A stretch of 64,000 nucleotides of DNA from assembly GCF_030815405.1 (NCBI RefSeq), contig NZ_JAUSWX010000001.1, positions 3,596,001 through 3,660,000 on the forward strand, read 5' to 3'. A program made the translations under genes and the position numbers. Below the pieces are notes generated by a model. The model saw nothing but the letters and a program-made list of their open reading frames with translations. It did no database searches and was not told where the DNA came from. This document shows, one piece after another, positions 63,895 through 64,000 of the stretch. The DNA is from Agromyces albus. GTDB taxonomy: Bacteria > Actinomycetota > Actinomycetes > Actinomycetales > Microbacteriaceae. Every line of letters begins with the position of its first letter. Position 1 is the first letter of the stretch.

Positions 63895-64000
63895 ATGCAT
63901 CGCTATCCCCTCACGGATCCTGCAATCGACCTACGCGGGGCCGCGTTCGTGGAGCCCATCGGCGGCGGCGCAGTCCGTCCGCATCGCCTTCCCGAGCATC
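63895..64000 (+). CDS. Start of a probable SGNH/GDSL-type hydrolase (cut by window end)
   Basis: ATG 63895 with GGAGGA seven bases upstream. Thirty-five codons visible: LTDPAIDLRGAAFVEPIGGG, then VRPHRLPEH. Similar to the N-terminal beta-domain of actinobacterial SGNH esterases as I recall them; only a tentative call. Confidence 0.5.
   Translation, partial: MHRYPLTDPAIDLRGAAFVEPIGGGAVRPHRLPEH

Overview
High-GC DNA with frequent GTG/TTG starts, lipobox-type sugar-binding proteins, ATPase-less CUT1 ABC operons and many LacI regulators points to an actinobacterium, most likely Microbacteriaceae (inference from gene style, not from a marker gene). The window is almost entirely accessory DNA: plant-polysaccharide and glycan utilisation loci, orphan immunity-like genes, and many broken or chimeric genes.

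The main organising feature is a set of five 50-bp copies of the 3' part of a tRNA-Gly(CCC) gene (anticodon arm to acceptor end), all on the + strand, at 3270, 17632, 21728, 26148 and 41405. None is preceded by a 5' tRNA half. Each is preceded by paired TTCAC/GTGA motifs that look like integrase arm sites, and four are followed by one of two recurring flanks. I read these as attachment-site scars that cut the window into end-to-end integrated segments. No recombinase gene is visible, so the segments resemble cis-mobilizable elements accreted at one tRNA site.

Layout. 1-3269: TetR and GlxA-type regulators and a DUF4839-like membrane protein. Segment A (3320-17631): a fucose-centred locus with two GH29 fucosidases (one frameshifted), a GH43 enzyme, two large secreted beta-helix/CBM paralogues, an ABC importer and a LacI regulator with three matching TTGGAGCGCTCCAA-type operators. 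Segment B (17682-21727): DinB-like, SMI1/KNR4, and small hypothetical proteins. Segment C (21778-26147): small membrane proteins, a SUFU-domain pseudogene, small overlapping hypotheticals, and a convergent RelE-like toxin / XRE antitoxin pair. Segment D (26198-41404): a xyloglucan/arabinan-type locus (orphan binding protein, LacI, GH51, nucleoside hydrolase, TIM-barrel isomerase, Gfo/Idh/MocA, GH36, Tat-secreted GH74), scarred by a 533-bp inverted duplication that encloses a LacI-acetylxylan-esterase chimera and an IS481 fragment.

After 41455: NTF2-like protein, XRE/MmyB regulator, SDR, SDR remnant and LtrA; a scar of GH2 and LacI fragments (46127-47736); an L-arabinofuranose locus (GH127 + ABC + LacI with tandem TAGTACACCGGTGTACTA operators); and an L-rhamnose locus (ABC, GH78, GH43, beta-lactamase-fold esterase, DUF1537 remnant, divergent LacI), with a partial SGNH-like gene running off the end.

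The three complete ABC systems share one plan: LacI repressor, binding lipoprotein, a strong GC hairpin, two permeases, no ATPase. Oligosaccharides released outside the cell (GH74, beta-helix proteins) would be imported and trimmed inside by enzymes that lack signal peptides.
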